Shown here: piece after piece, positions 26,419 to 36,591 of the stretch
How positions within the stretch are numbered: position 1 is the stretch's first letter
Layout: every line of letters begins with the position of its first letter
Assembly: GCA_002270295.1 (NCBI GenBank)
Contig: NISF01000002.1
Location: 620,001 to 684,000 of the forward strand
Reading direction: 5' to 3'
DNA length: 64,000 bases
DNA from: Enterobacter sp. 10-1
GTDB lineage: Bacteria > Pseudomonadota > Gammaproteobacteria > Enterobacterales > Enterobacteriaceae
Notes under the pieces: generated by a model
The model's input: only the letters and a program-made list of their open reading frames with translations
The model's database searches: none
What the model was told of the DNA's origin: nothing
Program-made: the position numbers and the translations under genes

Positions 26419-27516
26419 TCACCGCGCCAGCCACTGCTGCCCCAGCAGGTCGGCGGTCAGAATCGCGGCGTAGACGCTGCTGGCGGTCACCGGGAACGGC
26501 ATATTGTGGATGGTTTCGCCCGGCGCGCAGGTCGCCTGCGCCACGGCCGCAATTTTCCCTTCAATGCCCTCCTTCACGCCCATTTGCGCAAGGGTCACCG
26601 GCAGGCCCACTTTCTGGCAGAAGTTCAGCACCGTTTCAATCTCTTCCAGCGGGCTATTTTGTAGCACCAGCTGGGTCAGGGTACCAAACGCCACTTTTTC
26701 GCCGTGGTACAGATGGTGACACTCTTCCAGAATGGTAAAGCCGTTATGGATCGCATGCGCGCCGGCGAGGCCGCTGCTTTCAAAGCCGATACCGCTGAGG
26801 TAGGTATTGGCTTCCACGATGCGTTCCAGGGCATCGGTCACCACCCCCGCCTGGGCGGCAAGACGCGCCTTTTCACCCTCGGCCAGCAGCGTATCATAGC
26901 ACAGGCGCGCCAGGCTCAAGGCCGCCGCCGTGGACTGCCCGCCCGCCATGCTGGTTGCCCTGGCATCAAAACAGGCCTTCGCTTCAAACCAGGTGGAGAG
27001 CGCATCGCCCATCCCGGCCACCAGCAGGCGCACCGGCGCTTTGGCGATAATCGCCGTATCCATCACCACCATATCCGGGTTTTTCGGATAGATCAGATAC
27101 TCTTCAAACTCGCCCGCTTCGCTGTAGATAACCGACAGCGCGCTGGTTGGCGCATCGGTCGAGGCGATGGTGGGGATAACCACCACCGGCAGCTTCTGGT
27201 AAAAGCCGATGGCTTTCGCCGTATCGAGGGTCTTGCCGCCGCCAATCCCCACCACGCCGCGGCAGCCGTGCTGCTGCAGAATCGCGATCAGGCGGTTGAT
27301 TTCCGCATGGCTGCATTCACCGTTAAAGCGCTCGGCATGGCAGCTAATATTGTGGCTATGCAGGCCGTTAAGCACCTTGTCTCCCGCCAGCTTCATGACG
27401 AAGTCATCGGCAATCACGAAAAAGCTGTCCGCCAGGTTTTTGGCGTACTCGCCAAACAGCGTGGATGCATCAGGTCCCTGGAGATATTTGGCTGGAGATT
27501 GAATAACTTTTAGCAT
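26419..27516 (-). CDS. dhaD: Glycerol dehydrogenase
   Basis: The 365-residue protein is a group III (iron-type, here zinc-dependent) alcohol dehydrogenase of the GldA/DhaD group. It shows the nucleotide motif GIGGGKTLDTAKA, ASTDAPTSALSV and the metal histidines in GAHAIHNGFT and HHLYHGEKVAFG. It oxidises glycerol to dihydroxyacetone with NAD+, supplying the kinases encoded next door. ATG 27516 was chosen because GAAAGGA precedes it and 365 residues is the usual length. Its leader holds a 145-bp repeat element. Confidence 0.93.
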   Translation of the reverse strand: MLKVIQSPAKYLQGPDASTLFGEYAKNLADSFFVIADDFVMKLAGDKVLNGLHSHNISCHAERFNGECSHAEINRLIAILQQHGCRGVVGIGGGKTLDTAKAIGFYQKLPVVVIPTIASTDAPTSALSVIYSEAGEFEEYLIYPKNPDMVVMDTAIIAKAPVRLLVAGMGDALSTWFEAKACFDARATSMAGGQSTAAALSLARLCYDTLLAEGEKARLAAQAGVVTDALERIVEANTYLSGIGFESSGLAGAHAIHNGFTILEECHHLYHGEKVAFGTLTQLVLQNSPLEEIETVLNFCQKVGLPVTLAQMGVKEGIEGKIAAVAQATCAPGETIHNMPFPVTASSVYAAILTADLLGQQWLAR

Positions 27517-27535
27517 TCCTTTCACCCTCAAATAA

Positions 27536-27680
27536 GAGCCTATCCCACCAGGCGTAATTGGCGTAGCCAGTTTGAACACGGACAGCGCGGAGAAACCGGA
27601 GCGTACACGTAGTACGTGAGGATTTCGAGCACTGCCCAGGTTCCAAATGGCAAGTAAAATAGCCCTAATGGGATAGGCTC
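27536..27680. mobile_element. MITE-like palindromic element, 145 bp
   Basis: Perfect 12-bp inverted ends (GAGCCTATCCCA/TGGGATAGGCTC) bound a 145-bp stretch with no open frame of note and a small inner palindrome ACGTAGTACGT. TAA flanks both ends, which may be a short target duplication. The element starts 19 bp upstream of the dhaD start codon, between it and the operator pair. Whether copies exist elsewhere in the genome cannot be seen here. Confidence 0.6.
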
Positions 27681-27815
27681 TAAGTGCATGTTTTTACATA
27701 ATGAGCCCTGGCGCCACTCCGCTCCGCCTTCTGCTAATGAGGGGAACGGGAGCGCTACCGGAGCGATGCAACCACTGTAGGGCGAGCGGAGAACAAAAAA
27801 ATCTTTCGTAATTTT

Positions 27816-27862
27816 GTTCTGATATGGAACAGAGAAAATTTTTTTGCGTTTCATATTGAAAC
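27816..27862. promoter_or_regulatory. Operator pair near dhaD (GTTYY-N5-RRAAC, two copies)
   Basis: Copies at 27816-27830 (GTTCT..GGAAC) and 27848-27862 (GTTTC..GAAAC, with 6-bp perfect arms) start 32 bp apart, about three helical turns. The same dyad recurs as a second pair near dhaK. DhaR is the natural candidate to bind, by position. Confidence 0.55.
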
Positions 27863-28069
27863 ATTAATCACCATGAAACGCTGGGATTGCGATCCCGATC
27901 CGCCCGTGCGGCGTAAATTTGCCCGGCAAACAGCATAGCTCACCGGGAAATCGGCCCCTGGCCGCGAAAAAAAACTAAAAACCCGCTTCGTCATCGCCGC
28001 TTATCCGCCTCGCGGCGGTATGAAAAAAACCGCTCTGGGTCGCATTTTGCTTTTTTCTTCGCAATAAAC

Positions 28070-28115
28070 GTTTCATTACGGAACATTTATCAGCAATCAC
28101 GTTCCGGAATGAAAC
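28070..28115. promoter_or_regulatory. Operator pair upstream of dhaK (GTTYY-N5-RRAAC, two copies)
   Basis: Copies at 28070-28084 (GTTTC..GGAAC) and 28101-28115 (GTTCC..GAAAC) start 31 bp apart. They lie 145-190 bp before the dhaK start, a normal distance for an upstream activator. The dhaD-side pair has almost the same spacing. Confidence 0.58.
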
Positions 28116-28259
28116 CCTCTTCGGGCAGATTTTTTTTTTCGCTAACTCAGCCAGAATCACTACATCGCCGGACAGCGCTTATCGGCTGGCGAACCCCTAC
28201 ACGATGACCGCCTCCGCCAGCAGAGAGGCTGCATCGAACCACTGCGACGGAGCATAAAG

Positions 28260-29330
28260 ATGAAAAAACTGATTAACCGTGTCGAAGATGTCCTGAGCGA
28301 ACAGCTGGCGGGCCTGGCGAAGGCCCATCCCGAATTAACGCTGCATCAGGACCCGGTGTACGTCACCCGCGCCGATGCGCCGGTTGCCGGAAAAGTGGCG
28401 CTGCTTTCCGGCGGCGGCAGCGGACATGAGCCAATGCACTGCGGCTACATCGGCCAGGGCATGCTCTCCGGCGCCTGTCCCGGCGAGATCTTCACCTCGC
28501 CGACGCCGGATAAAATGTTTGAGTGCGCGATGAATATCGACGGCGGCGAAGGCGTGCTGCTGATTATCAAAAACTATACCGGCGATATTTTGAATTTCGA
28601 AACCGCCGCCGAGCTGCTGCATGAGAGCGGCGTCAAGGTCACCACCGTGGTTATCGATGATGACGTGGCGGTGAAGGACAGCCTCTATACCGCCGGTCGC
28701 CGGGGCGTAGCCAACACCGTGCTGGTTGAAAAGCTGGTGGGCGCCGCCGCCGAGCGCGGCGACTCGCTGGAAGCCTGCGCCGAGCTGGGCCGCAGGCTCA
28801 ACAACCTCGGCCACTCCATCGGTGTCGCCCTGGCGGCCTGCACCGTTCCGGCCGCCGGGCAGCCCTCTTTTGAGCTGCAGGATAATGAAATGGAGTTCGG
28901 CGTCGGCATCCACGGCGAGCCGGGGATTGACCGCCGCGCCTTCAGCTCCCTCGACCAGACCGTGGACGAAATGTTCGCCACCCTGCTGGAAAACGGTACC
29001 TACAGCCGCACCCTGCGCCAGTGGGACCCGGCCAAAGGCAGCTGGCAGGACGTCCAGCAGAGTAAACAGGCGCTACAGAGCGGCGACCGCGTTATCGCGC
29101 TGGTCAATAACCTCGGCGCCACGCCGCTATCGGAGCTGTACGGCGTCTACAACCGCCTCGCCGAACGCTGCGAGGAGAGCAGGATCGCTATCGCCCGCAG
29201 CCTTATCGGTAGCTACTGCACATCTCTGGATATGGTGGGCTTTTCCATCACCCTGCTGAAAGCCGACGACGATACGCTGGCCCTGTGGGATGCCCCCGTC
29301 CATACCCCGGCGCTGAACTGGGGCCATTAA
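28260..29330 (+). CDS. dhaK: DhaK, substrate-binding subunit of PTS dihydroxyacetone kinase
   Basis: The 356-residue protein matches E. coli DhaK in length and in its marks: SGGGSGHEPMHCGYIG near the N-terminus, NYTGDILNF, and FGVGIHGEPG, whose histidine binds dihydroxyacetone covalently. It takes phosphate from the ADP held by DhaL, which is recharged by DhaM. First gene of dhaKLM, with a GGAGC site and ATG 28260. Confidence 0.95.
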   Translation: MKKLINRVEDVLSEQLAGLAKAHPELTLHQDPVYVTRADAPVAGKVALLSGGGSGHEPMHCGYIGQGMLSGACPGEIFTSPTPDKMFECAMNIDGGEGVLLIIKNYTGDILNFETAAELLHESGVKVTTVVIDDDVAVKDSLYTAGRRGVANTVLVEKLVGAAAERGDSLEACAELGRRLNNLGHSIGVALAACTVPAAGQPSFELQDNEMEFGVGIHGEPGIDRRAFSSLDQTVDEMFATLLENGTYSRTLRQWDPAKGSWQDVQQSKQALQSGDRVIALVNNLGATPLSELYGVYNRLAERCEESRIAIARSLIGSYCTSLDMVGFSITLLKADDDTLALWDAPVHTPALNWGH

Positions 29331-29340
29331 GGAGCACAAC

Positions 29341-29973
29341 ATGTCACTAAACAGAACGCAGATCGTTAACTGGCTCTATCGCTGCGGCGAGATCTTTACC
29401 AAAGAGCGGGATTTTCTTACCGGGCTGGATAAAGAGATTGGCGATGCTGACCACGGCCTGAACATGCATCGCGGCTTCAGCAAGGTGGTGGAAAAGCTGC
29501 CTTCTATTGCCGATAAGGACATCGGTTTTATCCTTAAAAATACCGGGATGACGCTGCTTTCCAACGTTGGCGGTGCCAGCGGCCCGCTGTTCGGCACCTT
29601 CTTTATCCGCGCGGCCCAGGTAACCCAGGCGCACCAGAGCCTCAGCCTCGACGAGCTGTATCAGATGATGCGCGAAGGCGCGGACGGCGTGGTCAACCGC
29701 GGCAAGGCGGAGCCGGGGGATAAAACGATGTGCGACGTCTGGCTACCGGTCGTTGAATCGCTGCGCCACTCCAGCGAACAGCATCTGTCGATGCACGCCG
29801 CGCTGGATGCCGCCTGCAAGCAGGCGGAAATCGCCACCCGCTCCACCATCACCATGCAGGCGCGCAAAGGCCGCGCCAGCTATCTCGGCGAGCGCAGCAT
29901 CGGACATCAGGATCCGGGCGCGACCTCGGTGATGTTTATGATTCAGGAGCTGGCTGCGGCAGCCAAAGAGTAA
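29341..29973 (+). CDS. dhaL: DhaL, nucleotide-binding subunit of PTS dihydroxyacetone kinase
   Basis: The 210-residue protein is all-helical DhaL. The acidic metal cluster that holds ADP as a permanent cofactor is seen in GDADHGLNMHRG. NVGGASGPLFGTFF and ERSIGHQDPGATS follow. It passes phosphate from DhaM to the dihydroxyacetone on DhaK; in E. coli, DhaL-ADP also activates DhaR. It lies 10 bp after dhaK. Confidence 0.95.
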   Translation: MSLNRTQIVNWLYRCGEIFTKERDFLTGLDKEIGDADHGLNMHRGFSKVVEKLPSIADKDIGFILKNTGMTLLSNVGGASGPLFGTFFIRAAQVTQAHQSLSLDELYQMMREGADGVVNRGKAEPGDKTMCDVWLPVVESLRHSSEQHLSMHAALDAACKQAEIATRSTITMQARKGRASYLGERSIGHQDPGATSVMFMIQELAAAAKE

Positions 29974-29983
29974 GGAAAAAGCG

Positions 29984-31405
29984 ATGGTAAACCTGGTGAT
30001 TGTTTCTCATAGCGCCCGGCTGGGCGAAGGTGTCGGAGAACTGGCCCGGCAGATGTTAATCGGCGACGGCTGCCGTCTGGCGATCGCCGCCGGGATTGAC
30101 GATCCTGAGAACCCGATCGGCACCGATCCCATAAAGGTGATGGAGGCGATTGAATCCGTTGCCGACGCCGATCACGTGCTGGTGATGATGGATATCGGCA
30201 GCGCCCTGCTGAGCGCCGAGACGGCGCTGGATCTTCTCGATCCCGCTATCGCCGCTAAGGTTCGCCTCTGCGCGGCCCCGCTGGTCGAAGGTACGCTGGC
30301 GGCCACGGTCAGCGCGGCGACCGGTTCAACGATCGACAAGGTTATTGAGGACGCCATGAATGCGCTGGAGGCTAAGCGCGTTCAGCTGGGGTTACCGTCG
30401 CCCGCTCAGGCCGCCCCTGAGGCGACCCCCTTTGCCGAGGATGACGGCGCGCGGTCGGTTTCGGTGGTGATTAGCAACCACAACGGCCTGCACGTTCGTC
30501 CGGCCTCGCGCCTGGTGGCGGCGCTGGCCGGTTTCAACGCCGATCTGCTGCTGGAGAAAGGCGGGAAGTGCGTGGCGCCGGACAGCATCAATAAAATCGC
30601 GCTGCTGCAGGTGCGCCGCGACGACCGGCTAAGGCTGCTGGCCCGCGGGCCGGATGCCGAGGCGGCGCTGGCCGCATTCCAGGCGCTGGCGGCGGAGAAC
30701 TTTGGCGAGCAGCCGGACGCCGCCCCGGCGGCTTCCGCCCCCTCCACCGCCCGTGTCCAGGGGAAGGCGCTGTTTTATCCCCTGCCGCATGCCGAGCCGA
30801 GACGGCGAAACAGCGCCAATAGCGCCAAAGAGCAGCGGCGCCTGAAGCAGGCCATTGACCAGACGCTGGCGGATCTCAACGCGCTGACCCGCCTGGCGGA
30901 GGAGCGCTATTCCGCCGATATCGCAGCCATTTTTTCCGGCCACCATACCCTGCTCGACGACCCGGACCTCTATGACGCCGCCTGCGCCATCCTGAGCAAG
31001 GAGCAGTGCTGCGCCGAGTGGGCGTGGTATCAGGTGCTGGTCGATCTCAGCCAGCAGTATCGCCAGCTGAGCGATGCCTATCTGCAGGCGCGCTATATTG
31101 ATATCGAAGATCTTCTTCACCGTACGCTGCGCCATCTTCAGGGCCGCAGCGAGGTGCCGCTGGCGGTGAATGAACCGGTGATTATCATCGCCGATGATAT
31201 CTTCCCCTCTACCGTACTGCAGCTCGACGCCCGGCAGGTCAAAGGGATCTGCCTGCAGGGCGGAAGCGACGTCTCCCACGGCGCGATTATCGCGCGCCAG
31301 GCCGGGATCGCCTGCCTGTGCCAGCAGGGCGACGCGTTGAAAACGCTGCACGGCGGCGATGCCATCACCCTTGATATCGCCGAAAAGCGCATTATCCGCG
31401 GGTAA
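29984..31405 (+). CDS. dhaM: DhaM, multiphosphoryl donor (EIIA-HPr-EI fragment fusion)
   Basis: The 473-residue protein joins three PTS modules: an EIIA-mannose-like domain with His9 in VSHSARLG (about residues 1-130), an HPr domain with His in NHNGLHVRPASRL (about 160-245), and a partial enzyme I with the phosphohistidine in QGGSDVSHGAIIARQ near the end. This is the long E. coli type; some bacteria have only the EIIA part. It receives phosphate from PEP through EI and HPr and recharges DhaL. Confidence 0.95.
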   Translation: MVNLVIVSHSARLGEGVGELARQMLIGDGCRLAIAAGIDDPENPIGTDPIKVMEAIESVADADHVLVMMDIGSALLSAETALDLLDPAIAAKVRLCAAPLVEGTLAATVSAATGSTIDKVIEDAMNALEAKRVQLGLPSPAQAAPEATPFAEDDGARSVSVVISNHNGLHVRPASRLVAALAGFNADLLLEKGGKCVAPDSINKIALLQVRRDDRLRLLARGPDAEAALAAFQALAAENFGEQPDAAPAASAPSTARVQGKALFYPLPHAEPRRRNSANSAKEQRRLKQAIDQTLADLNALTRLAEERYSADIAAIFSGHHTLLDDPDLYDAACAILSKEQCCAEWAWYQVLVDLSQQYRQLSDAYLQARYIDIEDLLHRTLRHLQGRSEVPLAVNEPVIIIADDIFPSTVLQLDARQVKGICLQGGSDVSHGAIIARQAGIACLCQQGDALKTLHGGDAITLDIAEKRIIRG

Positions 31406-31432
31406 GCCGTTGCCTGCCCCACTGACCTTACG

Positions 31433-31462
31433 CCGGAGGCCCTGCCTCCGGGGACTCTGTTT
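31433..31462 (+). terminator. Weak terminator after dhaM
   Basis: An 8-bp stem with a short loop (31433-31451) is followed after seven bases by four T. It would lower readthrough from dhaKLM into the ATP-dependent kinase gene. Confidence 0.4.
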
Positions 31463-31485
31463 TCGCTCAACCTCCAGGAACCGTT

Positions 31486-33141
31486 ATGTCTCAATTCTTT
31501 TTTAATCAGCGCACCAGCCTCGTCAGCGACGTTATTGAAGGGGCGATTATCGCCAGCCCGTGGAATAACCTGGCGCGGCTGGAGAGCGATCCGGCGATCC
31601 GCGTAGTCGTGCGCAGCGATCTGAATAAGAGCAACGTCGCGGTGATCTCCGGCGGCGGCTCAGGTCACGAACCGGCCCACGTGGGCTTTATTGGTAAAGG
31701 CATGCTCACCGCCGCCGTCTGCGGCGATATTTTTGCTTCACCGAGCGTCGATGCGGTGCTGACGGCCATCCAGGCCGTCACCGGCGAAGCGGGCTGCCTG
31801 CTGATCGTCAAGAACTACACCGGCGATCGCCTTAACTTTGGCCTCGCGGCGGAGAAAGCGCGTCGTCTGGGCTATAGCGTCGAGATGCTGATTGTCGGCG
31901 ACGATATTTCGCTGCCGGATAACAAGCATCCGCGCGGCATTGCCGGGACCATCCTGGTACACAAAGTGGCGGGCTACTTCGCCGAACGCGGCTATAACCT
32001 GGCGACCGTGCTGCGCGAGGCGCAGTACGCGGCGAACAACACCTGCAGCCTCGGCCTCGCGCTCTCCAGCTGCCACCTGCCGCAGGAGGCCGAAACGGCC
32101 CCGCGCCATCATCCGGATCGGGCCGAGCTGGGGATGGGCATTCACGGCGAGCCCGGCGCTTCGGTTATCGCTACCCAGAACAGCGGGCAGATTATGCAGC
32201 TGATGGCGGAGAAGCTGACCGCGGCCCTGCCGGCAACCGGCCGCCTGGCGGTAATGCTCAATAATCTCGGCGGCGTGTCGGTCGCGGAGATGGCGATCCT
32301 CACCCGCGAGCTGGCCAATACCCCGCTCCATCAGCGCATTGACTGGCTGATTGGCCCGGCTTCGCTGGTCACCGCCCTGGATATGAAAGGCTTCTCGATT
32401 ACCGCGATCGTGCTGGAAGAGAGCATTGAGAAAGCGCTGCTGTCCGAGGTGGAAACCGCCAGCTGGCAGAAGCCGGTTCAGCCGCGCGCCGTCGGCGTCA
32501 TGCCCTGCTCGCTGCGCAGTAGCCGCGTGGAGTTCCAGCCTTCAGACAATAGCCTCGTTGCGGGCTATGTCGGGAAGGTGACCGCAACGCTGTCCGACCT
32601 TGAGGCCCACCTGAACGCGCTGGATGCCAAAGTCGGCGACGGCGACACCGGCTCGACCTTCGCCGCGGGCGCGCGCGACGTTGCTGACCTGCTGCATCGC
32701 CAGCAGCTGCCGCTCGCCGACCTCGCCACCCTGTTTGCGCTGATCGGCGAACGCCTGACCGTGGTGATGGGGGGTTCCAGCGGCGTGCTGATGTCTATTT
32801 TCTTTACCGCCGCCGGGCAGAAGCTGGAACAGGGCGCAGGCGTCGCCGAAGCGCTGAACGCCGGCCTGGCGCAGATGAAGTTTTACGGCGGGGCGGACGA
32901 AGGCGATCGCACCATGATTGACGCGCTGCAGCCGGCGCTGGCGTCGCTGCTGGCCGCGCCTGACAATCTGCAGGCGGCGTTTGCCGCGGCCGAGGCCGGC
33001 GCGGAAAGCACCCTCCACGCCAGCAAAGCCAACGCCGGGCGCGCGTCGTATCTGAACAGCGACAGCCTGCTGGGCAATATGGACCCGGGCGCTCACGCGG
33101 TGGCGATGGTGTTTAAGGCGCTGGCAGAGAGGCAGGATTAG
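31486..33141 (+). CDS. ATP-dependent dihydroxyacetone (glycerone) kinase
   Basis: The 551-residue protein fuses a DhaK-like domain (ISGGGSGHEPAHVGFIG; LGMGIHGEPG with the covalent histidine) and a DhaL-like domain (DAKVGDGDTGSTFAAGA near residue 380) into the single-chain kinase of Citrobacter and Klebsiella. It phosphorylates dihydroxyacetone with ATP rather than PEP. Lying next to dhaKLM, it gives the cell both routes. The start has a CAGGAA site. The symbol dhaK is used for this gene in some Klebsiella papers, so none is given here to avoid confusion. Confidence 0.93.
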   Translation: MSQFFFNQRTSLVSDVIEGAIIASPWNNLARLESDPAIRVVVRSDLNKSNVAVISGGGSGHEPAHVGFIGKGMLTAAVCGDIFASPSVDAVLTAIQAVTGEAGCLLIVKNYTGDRLNFGLAAEKARRLGYSVEMLIVGDDISLPDNKHPRGIAGTILVHKVAGYFAERGYNLATVLREAQYAANNTCSLGLALSSCHLPQEAETAPRHHPDRAELGMGIHGEPGASVIATQNSGQIMQLMAEKLTAALPATGRLAVMLNNLGGVSVAEMAILTRELANTPLHQRIDWLIGPASLVTALDMKGFSITAIVLEESIEKALLSEVETASWQKPVQPRAVGVMPCSLRSSRVEFQPSDNSLVAGYVGKVTATLSDLEAHLNALDAKVGDGDTGSTFAAGARDVADLLHRQQLPLADLATLFALIGERLTVVMGGSSGVLMSIFFTAAGQKLEQGAGVAEALNAGLAQMKFYGGADEGDRTMIDALQPALASLLAAPDNLQAAFAAAEAGAESTLHASKANAGRASYLNSDSLLGNMDPGAHAVAMVFKALAERQD

Positions 33142-33147
33142 TCAAAC

Positions 33148-33178
33148 ATTCCCGCAGGCGCACGGCGCCTGCGGGAAT
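33148..33178. terminator. Bidirectional hairpin between the kinase gene and yqjH
   Basis: A perfect 14-bp stem with an ACG loop lies six bases after the kinase stop, between convergent genes. The left arm ends in A-T pairs, but no long T-run follows. It probably ends the kinase transcript. Confidence 0.5.
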
Positions 33179-33245
33179 ACAGGGCATTTTGGCAATGCGG
33201 CCCGGACAGTAAGTTAGCCGCGGCCCGGGACTTCATGGCATCCGC

Positions 33246-34022
33246 TTATTTACTGTGCCAGTAGGCCTGCGAGCGCACCAGCTGCGGGTCGATCTCTTCC
33301 CCTTTAAAGCGCTCAAGCAGCGATTTCACCACCGCGCCTTCGCCGGTCACCCAGATAAAGTAATCCTCAGCCGGGACGCTCACCTGCGCCAGACGTTCGG
33401 CCACCGCGGCGGGGTTATGGCCCACCACCCACTCGATATTGAAGCCATCAAAATCCGCCAGATAGTCTTTATAAGACTCATCGCCAATGGTGACGATCGC
33501 CGTAACCTGCGGTTGAACCGGCAGCTGGCTTAATGCCTGCAGGCGACGAAGCAGCGCGGGCATCCCGGACTCATCGCCGACATACAGCTGCCAGGCGTAG
33601 TCTTCCGGCACCACCAGCGAACCGCGCGGCCCGCCAATCACCAGCTTATCGCCGACGCTTGCCGCCAGCGCCCAGCGGCTGGCGATACCGCCGTCATGAA
33701 TAAAGAAATCATAGGCCAGCTCGTGGCGTTCGGCATCGTACAGCGGCGTGTAGTCGCGGCTCGCCGGGCGCACGCCCTCGCCCCAGTTAATGCCTTCATC
33801 CGTCACCTGCGGCGGCGTAAAGGTCGCGCCCTCCTGCGGGAAAAAGAGCTTGGTATGGTCATCAAAACCCTGCGAAACGAAACCATCCAGCGCTTCGCCG
33901 CCCAGCACGATACGCTGGAAGCCAGCGCCCACGCGCTCAACGCGCAGCACGGTGAGCTCGCGGAAACGGAGTTCGTTTTGTACGCGTTGCGGATACTGCG
34001 TTTTTTTCATTGTTGTCATCAT
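33246..34022 (-). CDS. yqjH: NADPH-dependent ferric-siderophore reductase YqjH
   Basis: The 258-residue protein matches E. coli YqjH closely: PQRVQNELRFRELTVLRVERV, SRDYTPLYD for FAD binding, AYDFFIHDGG, DESGMPALLRRL and a C-terminal AYWHSK. It reduces iron in siderophores in the cytoplasm. The start was set at ATG 34022, with 34019 and 34010 also possible; an AAGG lies upstream. A longer in-frame reading to 34133 lacks a ribosome site and has no family match. A Fur-like box and YqjI-type repeats lie upstream. Confidence 0.92.
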   Translation of the reverse strand: MMTTMKKTQYPQRVQNELRFRELTVLRVERVGAGFQRIVLGGEALDGFVSQGFDDHTKLFFPQEGATFTPPQVTDEGINWGEGVRPASRDYTPLYDAERHELAYDFFIHDGGIASRWALAASVGDKLVIGGPRGSLVVPEDYAWQLYVGDESGMPALLRRLQALSQLPVQPQVTAIVTIGDESYKDYLADFDGFNIEWVVGHNPAAVAERLAQVSVPAEDYFIWVTGEGAVVKSLLERFKGEEIDPQLVRSQAYWHSK

Positions 34023-34045
34023 CAGCGGCCTTCGTGAAATTAAAC

Positions 34046-34055
34046 AGATATATCT
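34046..34055. promoter_or_regulatory. YqjI-type operator, yqjH side
   Basis: The palindrome AGATATATCT lies 24 bp before the yqjH start. The same GATATATC word occurs before yqjI. YqjI of E. coli is known to bind repeats in this gap; assigning these copies is inference. Confidence 0.45.
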
Positions 34056-34070
34056 AAATACTTTGCAAAT

Positions 34071-34089
34071 GATAATGATTGCCATTAAA
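34071..34089 (-). promoter_or_regulatory. Fur-like box upstream of yqjH
   Basis: The 19 bases match the Fur consensus at 15 positions, with an intact left half (GATAATGATT). yqjH is iron-regulated in E. coli, which fits. Confidence 0.6.
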
Positions 34090-34219
34090 AAAGAATGCAA
34101 GCTCTTTTTTGATATAGTCAAACCAAAAGACATGAAAATCCAAAAAACAAAATAAAGATAATAATTATCAATTAGTTAATAAAAACAAAGCAATCAAACT
34201 TGCCATGATATTACATTTA

Positions 34220-34238
34220 GATATAAATTAGATATATC
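34220..34238. promoter_or_regulatory. YqjI-type operator, yqjI side
   Basis: GATATA at 34220 and GATATATC at 34231-34238 lie just before the yqjI ribosome site. Autoregulation by YqjI is the likely role. Confidence 0.45.
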
Positions 34239-34258
34239 AAAACAGACAGGAGAAAACG

Positions 34259-34804
34259 ATGCGCAACCATCATGAAGAAGAGCACGACTCGCGCGAGCAT
34301 CACGGTGAACGTGGCGATCGCGGGCGGAGAGGCGGCGGGCGGCGCCAGCGTTTCTTCGGCCACGGCGAGCTGCGGCTGGTTATCCTCGATATCCTCACCC
34401 GCAGCGCCAGCCACGGTTACGAGCTGATTAAAGAGATCGAGAGCCTGACTCAGGGCAACTACAGCCCGAGCCCCGGCGTTATCTACCCCACCCTCGACCT
34501 GCTGCAGGATCAGGGGCTGATCGGCGTTGAGGAGGAAAACGGGCGTAAAAAAATCTCGATTAGCGAAGACGGTCGCCGCCTGCACGCGGAGAATCTGCAG
34601 TCCCTGGCCGACATTCAGGAGCGTCTTCAGGCGCGGATGGTCGGCTGCGAACTGCGCAAAAATCCGCAGATGAAGCGGGCGCTGGAAAATTTTAAAGCCG
34701 TGCTGGATTTAAAAGTTAATCAGCAGGCCATCAGCGAAGCGCAGCTAAAGCAGATTATTGCCGTCATCGACCGCGCGGCGATGGAAATCTCCCAGCTCGA
34801 TTAA
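34259..34804 (+). CDS. yqjI: Nickel-responsive PadR-family repressor YqjI
   Basis: The 181-residue protein opens with a His/Asp/Glu-rich tail (MRNHHEEEHDSREHH) suited to nickel binding, then a Gly/Arg stretch, then a PadR winged helix (LRLVILDILTRSASHGYELIKEIE, SPGVIYPTLDLLQDQGLI). In E. coli it represses yqjH and itself and is released by nickel. Divergent from yqjH, with shared operators. In E. coli aer follows yqjI; here patA follows. Confidence 0.92.
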   Translation: MRNHHEEEHDSREHHGERGDRGRRGGGRRQRFFGHGELRLVILDILTRSASHGYELIKEIESLTQGNYSPSPGVIYPTLDLLQDQGLIGVEEENGRKKISISEDGRRLHAENLQSLADIQERLQARMVGCELRKNPQMKRALENFKAVLDLKVNQQAISEAQLKQIIAVIDRAAMEISQLD

Positions 34805-35015
34805 GCTATCGCCGCGTGCCGCCCGCCAGCCGGCCCTCTTCTGCCCCAGCGTTGGGCAAAGCGCACCGCGGCGAAGCATGCGGCATAGAGCCCGCAGAGC
34901 GCATGCCGCGCCCGCTCAGGAGTAAAGCATGCCAAAAATATCGCCGGAAGATTAAATATTGCGCAATTGCGCTTTCACGCTGCGTTTATCCCGATTTTCA
35001 GCTCCTCCACCGAAG

Positions 35016-36457
<1,442 letters not shown>

Positions 36458-36468
36458 CGATAGCCAAC

Positions 36469-36506
36469 AAAAAGCCCGGAGGAAGCGATATTCACCGGGC
36501 TTTTTT
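36469..36506 (+). terminator. Rho-independent terminator after patA
   Basis: A GCCCGG/CCGGGC stem, extended by A-T pairs, with a 15-base loop and six T at the end. It lies 11 bases after the patA stop. Confidence 0.85.
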
Positions 36507-36591
36507 ACGCCTGCCGTTCCGCCATACTGACCCGGGAGACGCGTTATCGCCCGGCTTTCATCCTTATGCAATGCGCCGTTTGCCCATAAAG

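Noticed and set aside
27540-27854. 104-codon minus-strand frame covering the palindromic element
   Set aside because: It runs through inverted repeats and an operator dyad; no protein features.
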